Positions 27,524-36,297 of a stretch of DNA of 64,000 bases are shown here, piece after piece. Below the pieces are notes generated by a model, which made no database searches, had not been told where the DNA came from, and was given only the letters and a program-made list of their open reading frames with translations. The stretch comes from Hydrogenophaga sp. Lineage in GTDB: Bacteria; Pseudomonadota; Gammaproteobacteria; Burkholderiales; Burkholderiaceae_C. The stretch covers positions 1 through 64,000 of the forward strand of contig NZ_JAOASO010000089.1 in NCBI RefSeq assembly GCF_030158645.1, given 5' to 3'. Position 1 is the first letter of the stretch. Every line of letters begins with the position of its first letter. The translations under genes were made by a program, and so were the position numbers.

Positions 27524-28054
27524 ATGACCACCCCCGAAGCAAACTCCGAGAACCCCAACCACCGCCCTGGCCAGCTGGCCATGGGCATCGGTGCGCTGAT
27601 CTTGGCCGCCGTGCTGGCCTGGGGCGCGATGGACATTCCTTCCGACGCGGGCTATGCCGGCGTCGGCCCCAATTTTTTGCCCTGGGTGATCAGCGCGGCG
27701 CTGGGCCTGTGCGGCGTGATGCTGATCCGCGAGGTGCTCACGGGTGGTTACCGGCAAATGGAAGAGCCCTCGGGTGCGGCCCGCGGCGACTGGCGCGCGC
27801 TGGCCTGGGTCTCGGCCGGCGTGTTGCTCAACGCGGCACTCATCACCACCATCGGCTTCATTCTCAGTTGCTCGCTGTGTTTTGTGCTCGCGGTTCGTGG
27901 CCTGCGCGCCAGCGAAGGCAAGCCGGCAGGCGACCTGCGCCAGACCGCCAAGGACGCGGTCACCGGCATGCTGATCGCCGCGCCCGTGTTCTGGCTGTTC
28001 ACCCAACTGCTCGCGGTGAACCTGCCGGGCATCACGGCCTCGGGCTGGATCTGA
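27524..28054 (+). CDS. tctB: Tripartite tricarboxylate transporter small membrane subunit TctB
   Basis: A 176-residue protein with four predicted membrane helices (about 19-37, 46-66, 88-118 and 140-165), the small permease subunit of the family. The ATG at 27524 lies ten bases after tctC; the earlier in-frame start inside tctC is not conserved. Sequence conservation in this subunit is low, so identity rests on size, topology and position between tctC and tctA. Confidence 0.9.
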   Translation: MTTPEANSENPNHRPGQLAMGIGALILAAVLAWGAMDIPSDAGYAGVGPNFLPWVISAALGLCGVMLIREVLTGGYRQMEEPSGAARGDWRALAWVSAGVLLNAALITTIGFILSCSLCFVLAVRGLRASEGKPAGDLRQTAKDAVTGMLIAAPVFWLFTQLLAVNLPGITASGWI

Positions 28055-28073
28055 CCGCCCAGGCTGCAACGAC

Positions 28074-29573
28074 ATGATGGACACCCTCACCCAACTGCTC
28101 GGTGGCTTCGCCACCGCGGGCACGCCGATCAATCTGCTCTGGGCCTTTGCCGGCTGCGCTTTGGGCACAGCCATCGGCGTGCTGCCCGGCCTGGGCCCGG
28201 CCGTGACCGTGGCCATGCTGCTGCCCATCACCGGCCAGGTCGAACCCACCGCGTCGATGATCTTCTTTGCGGGCATCTACTACGGCGCCATGTACGGCGG
28301 ATCGACCACGTCCATCCTGCTCAACACACCGGGCGAGACCGGCACCATGGTCACCGCGCTCGAAGGTTTCAAGATGGCCAAGAGCGGGCGCGCCGGTGCG
28401 GCGCTGGCCAGCGCGGCCATCGGCTCGTTCGTGGCGGGCAGCATCGCCACCATCCTGGTCACCTTGTTCGCGCCCCTCCTGGCCGAGTTCGCGGTTCAAC
28501 TCGGCCCGCCCGAGTATTTCTGCCTGATGCTGCTGGCCTTCACCACCGTGAGCGCGGTGCTGGGCCAGAGCACCCTGCGCGGCCTCACCGCGCTGTTCTT
28601 TGGCCTGGCGCTCGGCCTGATCGGCATCGACCAGATCACGGCACAGGTGCGTTACACCGCCGGCGTGCTCGAATTCATGGACGGCATCGAGGTGGTGCTG
28701 GTGGCGGTGGGTTTGTTTGCCGTGGCCGAGGCGCTCTACAACGCGCTGTACGAGGGACGAAGCCCGGCCTTCATGAACAAGATGACCCGCGCCCACATGA
28801 CGCGCAGCGAGTGGCGCCGCTCCTGGCCCGCCTGGCTGCGCGGCACGGCCATCGGCTTTCCGTTCGGCACCATCCCCGCTGGCGGCACCGAGATTCCCAC
28901 GTTTCTCAGCTACGCGACCGAGCGCAAACTGGCCAGCCCCGAGCACAAGGCCGAGTTCGGCACGGTGGGTGCCATCGAGGGCGTGGCCGGGCCCGAGGCC
29001 GCCAACAACGCTGCGGTGACCGGCACGCTGGTGCCGCTGCTCACGCTGGGCATTCCCACCTCGGTGACGGCGGCCATCTTGCTGAGCGCGCTGCAGAACT
29101 ACGGCATCAACGCGGGGCCTCAGCTGTTCCAGACTTCGTCGGCACTGGTGTGGGCGCTGATCGCTTCGCTCTACATCGGCAACGTGATGTTGCTGGTGCT
29201 CAACCTGCCGATGGTGGGTCTGTGGATCAAGCTGCTGAAGATCCCGCGTCCGCAGCTCTATGCCGGCATCCTGATCTTTGCCACGGTGGGTGTGTACGGC
29301 ATGCGCCAGAGTTCGTTTGACCTGTTCCTCATGTACGGTCTGGGACTGTTGGGCGTGGTGATGCGCCGCTACGACTTTCCCACGGCGCCGGTGATCGTGG
29401 GGCTGATCCTGGGCCCGATGGCCGAGGCTCAGATGCGCAATGCACTCTCCATTGGCGAGGGCAGCTTCATGGTGTTCTTCGAGCGCCCGATGTCGGCCAC
29501 GTTGCTGGCGGTCGTGGTGTTGGTTTTGCTGGTGCCGCGCTTGCTGGCCCGCCGGGTCGCCGTGGCGCAGTGA
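28074..29573 (+). CDS. tctA: Tripartite tricarboxylate transporter large membrane subunit TctA
   Basis: A 499-residue permease with about eleven or twelve membrane helices. Family signatures are [19 protein letters not shown] near the N-terminus, [20 protein letters not shown], and [19 protein letters not shown] in the middle. It forms the transport channel with TctB and is driven by an ion gradient. The gene starts ATGATG at 28074, 19 bases after tctB. Confidence 0.95.
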   Translation: MMDTLTQLLGGFATAGTPINLLWAFAGCALGTAIGVLPGLGPAVTVAMLLPITGQVEPTASMIFFAGIYYGAMYGGSTTSILLNTPGETGTMVTALEGFKMAKSGRAGAALASAAIGSFVAGSIATILVTLFAPLLAEFAVQLGPPEYFCLMLLAFTTVSAVLGQSTLRGLTALFFGLALGLIGIDQITAQVRYTAGVLEFMDGIEVVLVAVGLFAVAEALYNALYEGRSPAFMNKMTRAHMTRSEWRRSWPAWLRGTAIGFPFGTIPAGGTEIPTFLSYATERKLASPEHKAEFGTVGAIEGVAGPEAANNAAVTGTLVPLLTLGIPTSVTAAILLSALQNYGINAGPQLFQTSSALVWALIASLYIGNVMLLVLNLPMVGLWIKLLKIPRPQLYAGILIFATVGVYGMRQSSFDLFLMYGLGLLGVVMRRYDFPTAPVIVGLILGPMAEAQMRNALSIGEGSFMVFFERPMSATLLAVVVLVLLVPRLLARRVAVAQ

Positions 29574-29591
29574 GCGCCTGAGCACGCCGGA

Positions 29592-30221
29592 TCAGAGGTT
29601 GGCCAGGGCGTGGCGCAGCAGCAGCGCGGCCAGCAGCCACATGGTCACCCCGATCAGGGCGTCGAGCACCTGCCAGGCTTTGGGCCGCGCAAACCAGGGC
29701 GCCATCCAGCGCGCACCGAAGCCCAGCAGCCCGAACCAGAGCAGGCTGGCCGTGCTGGCACCTGCGACGAACCAGCCGCGCAGGGCGGCGGGTTGTTGCG
29801 CGCCGATGCTGCCCACGAGCAGCACCGTGTCCAGGTACACATGGGGGTTGAGCAACGTGAAGGCGGCGGCCTGCGCCAGGGCGGCCGCCCGGCTGATGGA
29901 CGCGCCGGTGTCCGATGCGGTCAACCGCTCAGGATTCCGCGCCCGGCGCAGCGCGCGCCATCCATAAACCGCCAGGAAGGCCGCACCTGCCAGTGCGAGT
30001 GCGCGCGCGAGGCCAGGGCTGTTGCCCAGGGCCTGCGCCATGCCCAGCACACCGGCCGTGATCAGCGCAGCGTCCGCCACGGCGCAGAACACCACCACGC
30101 TGCCCACGTGCTCGCGCCTGAGGCCTTGGCGCAACACAAAGGCGTTTTGCGCGCCGATGGCCACGATGAGACCCAGGCTCAGGGCCAGTCCCTGCAGAAA
30201 GACAGGCCAGGCAGCCGACAG
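29592..30221 (-). CDS. LysE/ArgO-type amino acid exporter, probable CTG start
   Basis: A LysE-superfamily exporter with about six helices; VAIGAQNAFVLRQGL and LLNPHVYLDTVLLVGSIG are hallmark motifs of ArgO (arginine/lysine export). No ATG, GTG or TTG allows the full first helix. Reading back in frame gives SAAWPVFLQGLALSLGLIV, a normal family N-terminus, starting at a CTG (30221-30219) with AAGGA seven bases ahead and only three bases after the hemH stop. A GTG at 30164 would delete most of helix 1. I therefore annotate a CTG start, 209 residues. Confidence 0.82.
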   Translation of the reverse strand: MSAAWPVFLQGLALSLGLIVAIGAQNAFVLRQGLRREHVGSVVVFCAVADAALITAGVLGMAQALGNSPGLARALALAGAAFLAVYGWRALRRARNPERLTASDTGASISRAAALAQAAAFTLLNPHVYLDTVLLVGSIGAQQPAALRGWFVAGASTASLLWFGLLGFGARWMAPWFARPKAWQVLDALIGVTMWLLAALLLRHALANL

Positions 30222-30224
30222 GGC

Positions 30225-31316
30225 TCAGTCCTTCGCGCCGATCGCCAGCGCGCGCTCGCGGCTGGCCTGCAGCTCCATCGGGTGGTCGGCGGTTTTGGTG
30301 GCCCAGCCCTGCAGGTGCTGCTCGGTCACGTCGGTGAGTGCGCGGATCCACTCGGGCTGGTCGTTCAGGCAGGGGATGTACTGGAAGCTCTGGCCGCCCG
30401 CGTGCAGGAAGGCCTCGCGCGCTTCCATGTTGATTTCTTCCAGCGTTTCCAGGCAGTCGCTGGTGAAGCCGGGGCAGACCAGGTCCACGCTTTTCAAACC
30501 CTTGCTGGCGAGGTCGATCAGCGTGGGCTCGGTGTAGGGCTCCAGCCACTTGGCCTTGCCAAAGCGCGACTGGAACGTGACCTTGTAGCGGTCCTTGGGC
30601 AGTCCCAGGTGTTCGGCCAGCAGGCGCGCGGTCTTGTGGCATTCGCAGTGGTAGGGGTCGCCCAGCTGCAGGGTGCGCTCGGGCACGCCGTGAAAGCTCA
30701 TCACCAGCTGTTCGCTCTGGCCGTGCGCCGCCCAGTGGGCGCGGATGGTTTTGGCCAGTGCCTGGATGTAACCCGGGTGGTCGTGGTAACGGTTGATGAA
30801 GCGCAGTTCGGGCAGGTTGCGCACCCTGGCGGCCCAGTTCATCACGCCGTCGATCACGCTGGCCGTGGTGGTGGCGCTGTACTGCGGGTAGGCCGGCAGC
30901 ACCAGCACGCGGGTCACGCCCTCGGCCCTGAGTTCGTCCATCACCGAGGCGATCGAGGGGTTGCCGTAGCGCATGGCGTAGCGCACCGTCACCTGGTGGC
31001 CGCGCTCGCCCAGATACCCGCGCAACAGGATGGCCTGGCGCTCGGTCCACACCTTCAGCGGTGAGCCCTCGGGCATCCAGATACCGGCGTATTTGGCGGC
31101 CGATTTTTTGGGCCGCACCCGCAAGATGATCCCGTGCAGGATCAACATCCAGACGAAGCGCGGGATTTCGACCACACGCTGGTCGCCCAGGAACTCGGCG
31201 AGGTAGCGGCGCAGGGCGGGGGCGGTGGGTTCGTCGGGGGTGCCCAGGTTGCACAGCAGCACTGCGGTGCGAGCGGCTTGGCCGTGTTTGAAGGGCGGTT
31301 CGGTGTTGAAGGGCAT
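30225..31316 (-). CDS. hemH: Ferrochelatase
   Basis: HemH inserts ferrous iron into protoporphyrin IX, the last step of haem synthesis and the branch point opposite the magnesium chelatase encoded by bchH in this window. The 363-residue protein has the VLLCNLGTPDEP N-terminus, the catalytic-type histidine in LVMSFHGVPERT, and the conserved block VCPGFTSDCLETLEEI. ATG at 31316, divergent from the HAD gene with only 19 bases between the starts. Confidence 0.97.
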   Translation of the reverse strand: MPFNTEPPFKHGQAARTAVLLCNLGTPDEPTAPALRRYLAEFLGDQRVVEIPRFVWMLILHGIILRVRPKKSAAKYAGIWMPEGSPLKVWTERQAILLRGYLGERGHQVTVRYAMRYGNPSIASVMDELRAEGVTRVLVLPAYPQYSATTTASVIDGVMNWAARVRNLPELRFINRYHDHPGYIQALAKTIRAHWAAHGQSEQLVMSFHGVPERTLQLGDPYHCECHKTARLLAEHLGLPKDRYKVTFQSRFGKAKWLEPYTEPTLIDLASKGLKSVDLVCPGFTSDCLETLEEINMEAREAFLHAGGQSFQYIPCLNDQPEWIRALTDVTEQHLQGWATKTADHPMELQASRERALAIGAKD

Positions 31317-31335
31317 GCGCTATTCTCTCGCAAGC

Positions 31336-32073
31336 ATGAAAACCCCCATGAGTACCGACCTGCCCGCCACCCCCTTGGTGCTGGACCCCACCCGCATCCG
31401 CGCCATCAGCATCGATCTGGACGACACGCTCTGGCCCATCTGGCCCACCATCGAGCGAGCCGAGGCCATGCTGGCCAACTGGCTCTCGCAGCACGCGCCG
31501 GCCACCGCCAAGCTCTACGCCACACCCGGGGCGTTGCGGGAAGCGCGCAACCACCTGCAGACCCTGCGGCCCGACCTGGCCTACGACCTCAGCGCCTTGC
31601 GGCGTGAGTCGATCCGCTACGTGCTGCACCGAGCCGGCGACGACCCCGCGCTGGCCGAGCCGGCGTTCGACGTGTTTTTCGACGAGCGTCAGCGCGTGCA
31701 GCTGTTTGAGGATGCGATGCCGGCCCTGGAATGGTTGAGCACGCGCTTTCCGGTGGTGGCCGTGTCCAACGGCAATGCCGACGTGCACCGCGTGGGCCTC
31801 GGCCACCACTTTCACGCGGCCTTCAACGCACGCGAGTTCGGTGTGGGCAAACCCGACCCGCGCATCTTCCACGCGGCGGCCGACGCCGCCGGCGTTGACC
31901 CCACCGAAGTGCTGCACATCGGGGATGACGCGGTGCTGGACGTGGTGGGTGGTCTTCGCGCCGGCATGCAGGTGGCCTGGATCAACCGCACCGGGCTGGC
32001 CTGGGACCATGCCCCTCTGCAGCCCCACACCACCGTGACCGACCTGATGGACCTGTGCCGCCAGATCGGTTGA
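31336..32073 (+). CDS. HAD-family hydrolase
   Basis: A 245-residue haloacid-dehalogenase-like phosphatase. Motif I is DLDDTLWP (nucleophilic Asp), motif II AVSNGN, motif III the Lys in FGVGKPDP, and motif IV HIGDDAVLDV. The helical cap and length fit the YjjG/phosphoglycolate-like group. The substrate is unknown. Start ATG at 31336, with MSTDLP seven codons later (five residues on) as an alternative. Confidence 0.88.
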   Translation: MKTPMSTDLPATPLVLDPTRIRAISIDLDDTLWPIWPTIERAEAMLANWLSQHAPATAKLYATPGALREARNHLQTLRPDLAYDLSALRRESIRYVLHRAGDDPALAEPAFDVFFDERQRVQLFEDAMPALEWLSTRFPVVAVSNGNADVHRVGLGHHFHAAFNAREFGVGKPDPRIFHAAADAAGVDPTEVLHIGDDAVLDVVGGLRAGMQVAWINRTGLAWDHAPLQPHTTVTDLMDLCRQIG

Positions 32074-32099
32074 CCCTTCTTTTTGCCAAAGCCACCGCC

Positions 32100-32750
32100 A
32101 TGAGCCTCACGATCCACGGCATCGCTGCCTCCCGCGCCGTGCGCCCCCTTTGGGCGGCCACCGAACTCGGCCTCGACTTCCACCACGAAAAGCTGGACTA
32201 CCAGGGTGGCGGCACACGCACACCGGCGTTCCTGGCCATCAATCCCAATGGCCATGTGCCGGCGGTGGTCGATGCGCGACCCGACGGTGACGTGGTGGTG
32301 TGGGAGAGCATGGCCTGTGCGCTGTACATCGCGCGGCACCATGGGCTGGCGGACGGGGTGAGCATCACACCCGCCACGCCGCGTGAAGACGCCGAGGCTC
32401 TGCGCTGGAGCTTCTGGGCCGTGACGGAAGCCGAGACCGATGCGCTGACCGTGCTGATGCACCGCCTGGTGATGCCCGAAGAGCGGCGCAAACCGGCGTT
32501 GGCAGAGGCCGCCGAGCGCCGCCTCGCGGTGCCACTGTGCGTCATCGAGCAGCACCTGCAACGACAGAAGGACGCGGGCCAGGCGCATCTGGCGGCGGCG
32601 CGGTTCACCGTGGCCGACCTGTGCGTGGCCAGCGTGCTCAACTGGGCGCGCCCCTCCAGGACACTGATGGCCGACCACCCGCTCACGCACGACTGGATCC
32701 TGCGCTGCATGGCGCGACCCGCCTACGTTCAGTTGCGCGAGTTCGACTGA
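32100..32750 (+). CDS. Glutathione S-transferase family protein
   Basis: A 216-residue protein with a thioredoxin-like N-terminal domain (MSLTIHGIAASRAVRPLWAA; glutathione-binding NPNGHVPAVV and WESMACALYIA) and an all-helical C-terminal domain. The serine in the first loop (AASRAVR) would be the glutathione-activating residue in this class. Substrate is unknown. The ATG at 32100 lies 27 bases after the HAD gene and is chosen over an upstream in-frame start that overlaps it. Confidence 0.87.
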   Translation: MSLTIHGIAASRAVRPLWAATELGLDFHHEKLDYQGGGTRTPAFLAINPNGHVPAVVDARPDGDVVVWESMACALYIARHHGLADGVSITPATPREDAEALRWSFWAVTEAETDALTVLMHRLVMPEERRKPALAEAAERRLAVPLCVIEQHLQRQKDAGQAHLAAARFTVADLCVASVLNWARPSRTLMADHPLTHDWILRCMARPAYVQLREFD

Positions 32751-32760
32751 GCGCCGGTCT

Positions 32761-33222
32761 TCAGAAGCCCCAGAGCAGCCGTTTCGCGATCCAGCCGCTC
32801 ACCCCTTCGCTGCGCTCCACGCGCACCCAGTCGGCGCGCTTTTCTCGGGTGCGCAGCAGTTCACCGTATTCGAGCTTGCCCACGATGCGGTGTTGCGTGC
32901 CCGGCCCGCTGCGCAGGTTGGCCACCGGGGACTTGACCACGTGGTGCGGGGTGTTGCCGGTGAGCGAGCGCGCCACCCAGCCCGTGTCGCCTTCGAAGTC
33001 GCGCACGCGCAGCCAGCTGCCTTTGCGCTCGGTGATCTGCAGCGGATAGCCCTGTTTCAGTTCCCACAACACCGCCGTGTGCGTGCCCGGGCCTTCGCGC
33101 ATGTTCAGCGTGCTTCCCTTCACGCTGACCATGCGCTGTGCTTGGGCCGAGGTGCTGAAGAGTGCCGACAGGCACAGGGCGCTTGCCATCAGCAGGGTTC
33201 GGGTGGGGCTGGTCTGGTTCAT
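32761..33222 (-). CDS. Secreted protein with two bacterial SH3 domains
   Basis: A 153-residue protein with a signal peptide (LLMASALCLSALFSTSAQAQ) and two SH3b repeats, each beginning with a Leu-Asn-Met-Arg or Ala-Asn-Leu-Arg block followed by GPGT (TLNMREGPGTHTAV and VANLRSGPGTQHRI). Such proteins usually bind peptidoglycan. Start ATG at 33222 has AGGAAG upstream; a start at 33261 adds a non-hydrophobic leader. It converges with the GST gene. Confidence 0.85.
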   Translation of the reverse strand: MNQTSPTRTLLMASALCLSALFSTSAQAQRMVSVKGSTLNMREGPGTHTAVLWELKQGYPLQITERKGSWLRVRDFEGDTGWVARSLTGNTPHHVVKSPVANLRSGPGTQHRIVGKLEYGELLRTREKRADWVRVERSEGVSGWIAKRLLWGF

Positions 33223-33313
33223 CCCGCGGGCTTCCTTGGTGGGTGGTTGAAAAATTTTCAACCGGTGGGAACGCCGGGGTGGGCAGAGGTTCCCCTGCGG
33301 GTGTTGTGCCGAC

Positions 33314-34654
33314 TCAGCCTTTGGCCAAGCGTGCCGCCGCCAGGCCGCTGCGAACGGCGGATTCGAGCGTGGCCGGGTAGGGGCCTTGCACGTAGTCGCC
33401 CGCCGCGAAGAGTCCCGGGGCCATCAGCGCGCCGGGGCGCTCCAGGCCGGGTGTGCAGGCGAAGGTGGCCCGCTTCTCCACCACCGTGACCCATGGCTGC
33501 AGCGCCAGGCCCAGTTGTCGCTGGCCTTGCTGCAACACGCGCGCCTGCAAGTCGTCGCGCTCGCCGGTGCTCGCGCTCACCACGAAGGCCAGCACGCCTT
33601 GCGCCGCGGGATCGTCGGGGCTGAGCTGCCCTCGGTCAAACACGAACTGCGCGGGCGCCGCCTGTTCGTCGGGTTCGGCCCGCAGGGCCAGCATGGGTGC
33701 GGCGAGGCGGGCCCCGGGAGCCCAGGCGTAGACCGTGGTGATGGCGGTGAAGCCCAGCGCGTGCGCCGACAGCGCCCAGCTGGCCAGCGCCTCGTTGTCG
33801 TCGGCGTGGGCCAGCAAGGTCTGTGCGGCCACGCTGGCGGTGGTGGCCCAGATCACGCGGTCAAAGGCCTGGTCGATGCCGTCACCGGTGAGCCGCCACT
33901 GCGTGCCTTCGGCGCGCAGCCCCGTGATGCGGGCGCCCAACTGGATGCGGCTGGTTTTGTCGTGCTGTTGCTGCAGCCACTGCGCGGCGGCCGCCGGAAA
34001 CAGGCGGGTGAGGTCGGTGCGCGGCAGCAGCAGGCTCGACGCGTTGAACCCCGCCGCGCCGCGGCCAAACAGGGCGTCGCGCATGACCCGCAGGAACACG
34101 GCGGCGCTCGCGTGTGAAGCGGGGAGGTTGAGGGCGGACACGCACAGCGGCTCGACCAGCTCACGCATGACGCGCTCGGGCAGGTCTTCGCACAGGCTCT
34201 CGACCGTGGCCGAGGGCTCGCAACGAAAACCTGCCATCTGCCAGCGCAGCGAGGCGCGGATCAGCGCCAGGCGCTCACCCCAGGTCCAGCCGCGCGCGGT
34301 GGCGATCGCCGCCAGCGCATCGAGCGGCGCCGGCCAGCGCGCGGCCCAGGCCGGTGTCTGCAGGCCCGTGCCATCGGGGTAGGGCAGCGAGAGCGGCAGG
34401 GCCATCAGCACGTGGGGCAGTTCGAGTCCCACGCGCTGCATCAGGGCCAGGGTTTCGCTGTAGGCGCCGATCAGGATGTGTTGTCCGTTGTCCAGCGTGA
34501 GGGATGTGCCGTCGGGCTTCGCGGCGCTCAGCGCACGAGCGCGGCCCCCCAAGGTGCGCGTGGCTTCGAAGACGGTGACGTCCATGCCCAGCCCCGCAGC
34601 CTCCACCGCCGCGGCCATGCCGGCCCAGCCCGCGCCGACAACGGCTACTTTCAT
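33314..34654 (-). CDS. hpnE: Hydroxysqualene dehydroxylase HpnE
   Basis: A 446-residue FAD-dependent amine-oxidase-like protein with the dinucleotide-binding motif VVGAGWAGMAAAVEAAGLG and the following GGRA block. Family assignment HpnE, which reduces hydroxysqualene to squalene in the hopanoid pathway, is supported by the adjacent hpnD. The C-terminal FAD motif is GLFAAGDYVQGPYPATLESAV. ATG at 34654. An imperfect 80-base direct repeat separates it from hpnD. Confidence 0.92.
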   Translation of the reverse strand: MKVAVVGAGWAGMAAAVEAAGLGMDVTVFEATRTLGGRARALSAAKPDGTSLTLDNGQHILIGAYSETLALMQRVGLELPHVLMALPLSLPYPDGTGLQTPAWAARWPAPLDALAAIATARGWTWGERLALIRASLRWQMAGFRCEPSATVESLCEDLPERVMRELVEPLCVSALNLPASHASAAVFLRVMRDALFGRGAAGFNASSLLLPRTDLTRLFPAAAAQWLQQQHDKTSRIQLGARITGLRAEGTQWRLTGDGIDQAFDRVIWATTASVAAQTLLAHADDNEALASWALSAHALGFTAITTVYAWAPGARLAAPMLALRAEPDEQAAPAQFVFDRGQLSPDDPAAQGVLAFVVSASTGERDDLQARVLQQGQRQLGLALQPWVTVVEKRATFACTPGLERPGALMAPGLFAAGDYVQGPYPATLESAVRSGLAAARLAKG

Positions 34655-34680
34655 GGGATCGGTGGAGAACGGTCGCAGCG

Positions 34681-34841
34681 CCGGGCCGCCCCCAGCAAGA
34701 CCAGCCCCCTGGGGGGGCAGCGGACCACGCGCAGCGGGGGAGCGTGGGGGCCACGAACCTGCCGCCGGGCCGCCCCCAGCAAGACCAGCCCCCTGGGGGG
34801 GCAGCAACCCGCGAAGCGGCGGAGCGTGGGGGTCATAACCT
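34681..34841. repeat. Direct repeat of about 80 bases between hpnE and hpnD
   Basis: Copies at 34681-34760 and 34765-34841 share a central CCCCCAGCAAGACCAGCCCC block followed by a C-run/G-run palindrome and an AGCGTGGGGG tail. The stop codon of hpnD (34833-34835) lies within the second copy. The central palindrome resembles other GC-rich spacers in this window. Confidence 0.8.
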
Positions 34842-35699
34842 GCCCAATGCCTGGACTTTCCAGGCGAGCCAGAACTTGCGCAGCGGCGTGAGGCTCACGC
34901 GCTGGGTCAGCACCAGCAGCGGGTCGGCCGCGATCTCCTGCAGCAGCGTGCGGTAGATGCTGGCCATCATCAGGCCGGGCTTCTGCGCGCGCCGGTCGGC
35001 CGCGGGCAGCAGGGCCAGGGCTTCGTCGTAGGTTTGCAGCGCGCGGGTGCACTGAAACTGCATGAGGGCGGTGAAGCGGCGGTTGAAGTCGGCCACGCCG
35101 GTGCCGGGCGCTGCGCCGCGTTGCAGCAGTTCGTGTGCCTTCACATTGAAGCTCTGAAGCTCGTTGACCGGCAGGTAGATGCGACCGCGCGCGGCGTCTT
35201 CGCCCACGTCGCGCACGATGTTGGTGAGCTGGAACGCCAGACCCAGGCGGTGGGCGTACGCGGTGGTCTGCAGCTGCGTCTGGCCGAAGATGTTGGCGGC
35301 GACCTCGCCCACCACACCGGCCACGAGGTGGCAGTAACGCTGCAGGTTGGCGAAGTCGAGGTAACGGTTCTGCTCCAGGTCCATCTGGCAGCCGTCGATC
35401 ACCGCGTTCAGGTGTCGGGCCTCGATCGCGTGGGCAGTGCTCAGCGGCATGAGCGCGCGCATCACCGGGTGGGTGGGCGAGCCGGCAAACGACTGCGCCA
35501 CCTCGCGCCGCCACCAAGCCAGCTTGGTCTGCGCCACGGCCGGGTCGCTCACCTCGTCCACCACGTCGTCCACCTCGCGGCAGAAAGCGTAAAAGGCGGT
35601 GATGGCGGCGCGCCGCTCGGCGGGCAGGAACAGAAAGGCGTAATAGAAGCTGCTGCCCGAGGCCGCGGCTTTTTGCTGAACGTAGTCTTGGGGCGTCAT
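34833..35699 (-). CDS. hpnD: Presqualene diphosphate synthase HpnD
   Basis: A 288-residue squalene/phytoene synthase-fold enzyme joining two farnesyl diphosphates to presqualene diphosphate. The aspartate-rich motifs are FCREVDDVVDE (about residues 39-49) and NIVRDVGEDAARGRIYLP. The neighbouring hpnE and the absence of crt genes here separate it from the true phytoene synthase crtB at 58,809. The partner HpnC is not in the window. Start ATG at 35699. Confidence 0.92.
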   Translation of the reverse strand: MTPQDYVQQKAAASGSSFYYAFLFLPAERRAAITAFYAFCREVDDVVDEVSDPAVAQTKLAWWRREVAQSFAGSPTHPVMRALMPLSTAHAIEARHLNAVIDGCQMDLEQNRYLDFANLQRYCHLVAGVVGEVAANIFGQTQLQTTAYAHRLGLAFQLTNIVRDVGEDAARGRIYLPVNELQSFNVKAHELLQRGAAPGTGVADFNRRFTALMQFQCTRALQTYDEALALLPAADRRAQKPGLMMASIYRTLLQEIAADPLLVLTQRVSLTPLRKFWLAWKVQALGRL

Positions 35700-35798
35700 G
35701 GGCAGGGTTTTTTGCCAAGTGTACGTATCCCCGCCCGTCCGGTTGTTTCGGGTCGACCGCGCCCGTCTGGCCGCAGCGTCAGGTCAAAGCCCCGGCGG

Positions 35799-35815
35799 GG
35801 CAATGGGCCATTGCC
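35799..35815. promoter_or_regulatory. 17-base palindrome before the HiPIP gene
   Basis: GGCAATGG-G-CCATTGCC is a perfect dyad with one central base, 90 bases before the HiPIP start. It may be an operator; it is not a TGT-N12-ACA PpsR box. Confidence 0.35.
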
Positions 35816-35904
35816 GCACTCAAGCGCTCGGGGGTGTCAGCCCGGGTTAATCCTGCGCGGCGTAGGATGTCGGGGCAATATCGCAACACCCACGAGGTCA
35901 TCAC

Positions 35905-36222
35905 ATGAACGGTTCCAATCGTCGCGTTTTCATGCTTCAAGTCGCTGCCGCCAGCGGCACCGCATTGCTGGCCACCCAGGCCCAGGCGCAGGCCGCCATG
36001 CTCAATGAGAAGGACGCCCAGGCCGCTGCGCTGGGTTACGTGGCCGACACCACCAAGGTCGATGCCAAGAAGTTTCCCAAGCACGCCGCCACCCAGATGT
36101 GCAGCAACTGCCAGGTGTACGCTGGCAAGCCCGCCGATGCGGCAGGCCCTTGCGCCATCTTCCCCGGCAAGGCGGTCGCCGGCAAAGGCTGGTGCAGCGC
36201 GTACGTCAAGAAGGCCGGCTGA
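35905..36222 (+). CDS. hip: High-potential iron-sulfur protein
   Basis: A 105-residue periplasmic [4Fe-4S] protein. The four ligands are Cys66, Cys69, Cys83 and Cys97 with the classic CSNC, CAIFPGKAV and GWCSAY contexts. The N-terminus NRRVFMLQVAAASGTALL resembles a Tat signal, as expected for a cofactor-loaded protein. In purple bacteria HiPIP donates electrons to the reaction-centre-bound cytochrome, which suits its place beside the bch genes. It is monocistronic with ATG at 35905 and converges on the bchP operon. Confidence 0.95.
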   Translation: MNGSNRRVFMLQVAAASGTALLATQAQAQAAMLNEKDAQAAALGYVADTTKVDAKKFPKHAATQMCSNCQVYAGKPADAAGPCAIFPGKAVAGKGWCSAYVKKAG

Positions 36223-36235
36223 CACCCGGGATCGA

Positions 36236-36297
36236 GGAGCGCTGGCGGCCGCCAGCGCCTCATTTGAATGAGGGCTGGCGTTGCCGCCAGCGCCTCA
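36236..36297. repeat. Palindromes at the HiPIP/bchP operon junction
   Basis: A perfect 20-base palindrome covers 36239-36258, and a 15-base unit (GCCGCCAGCGCCTCA) is repeated at 36248-36262 and 36283-36297. The second unit belongs to a GCTGGCG/CGCCAGC hairpin within the end of the small membrane protein gene. These could terminate both converging transcripts. Confidence 0.6.

Noticed and set aside
29592-30164. GTG at 30164 as the start of the LysE/ArgO gene
   Set aside because: It removes most of transmembrane helix 1, which is conserved and is preceded by a good Shine-Dalgarno for CTG 30221.
34833-35699. hpnD as a second phytoene synthase (crtB)
   Set aside because: Direct adjacency to hpnE and sequence character fit the squalene pathway; the true crtB lies with crtI at 58,809.
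35700-35904. PpsR box before the HiPIP gene
   Set aside because: No TGT-N12-ACA or one-mismatch version with dyad symmetry was found; only an unrelated palindrome is present.
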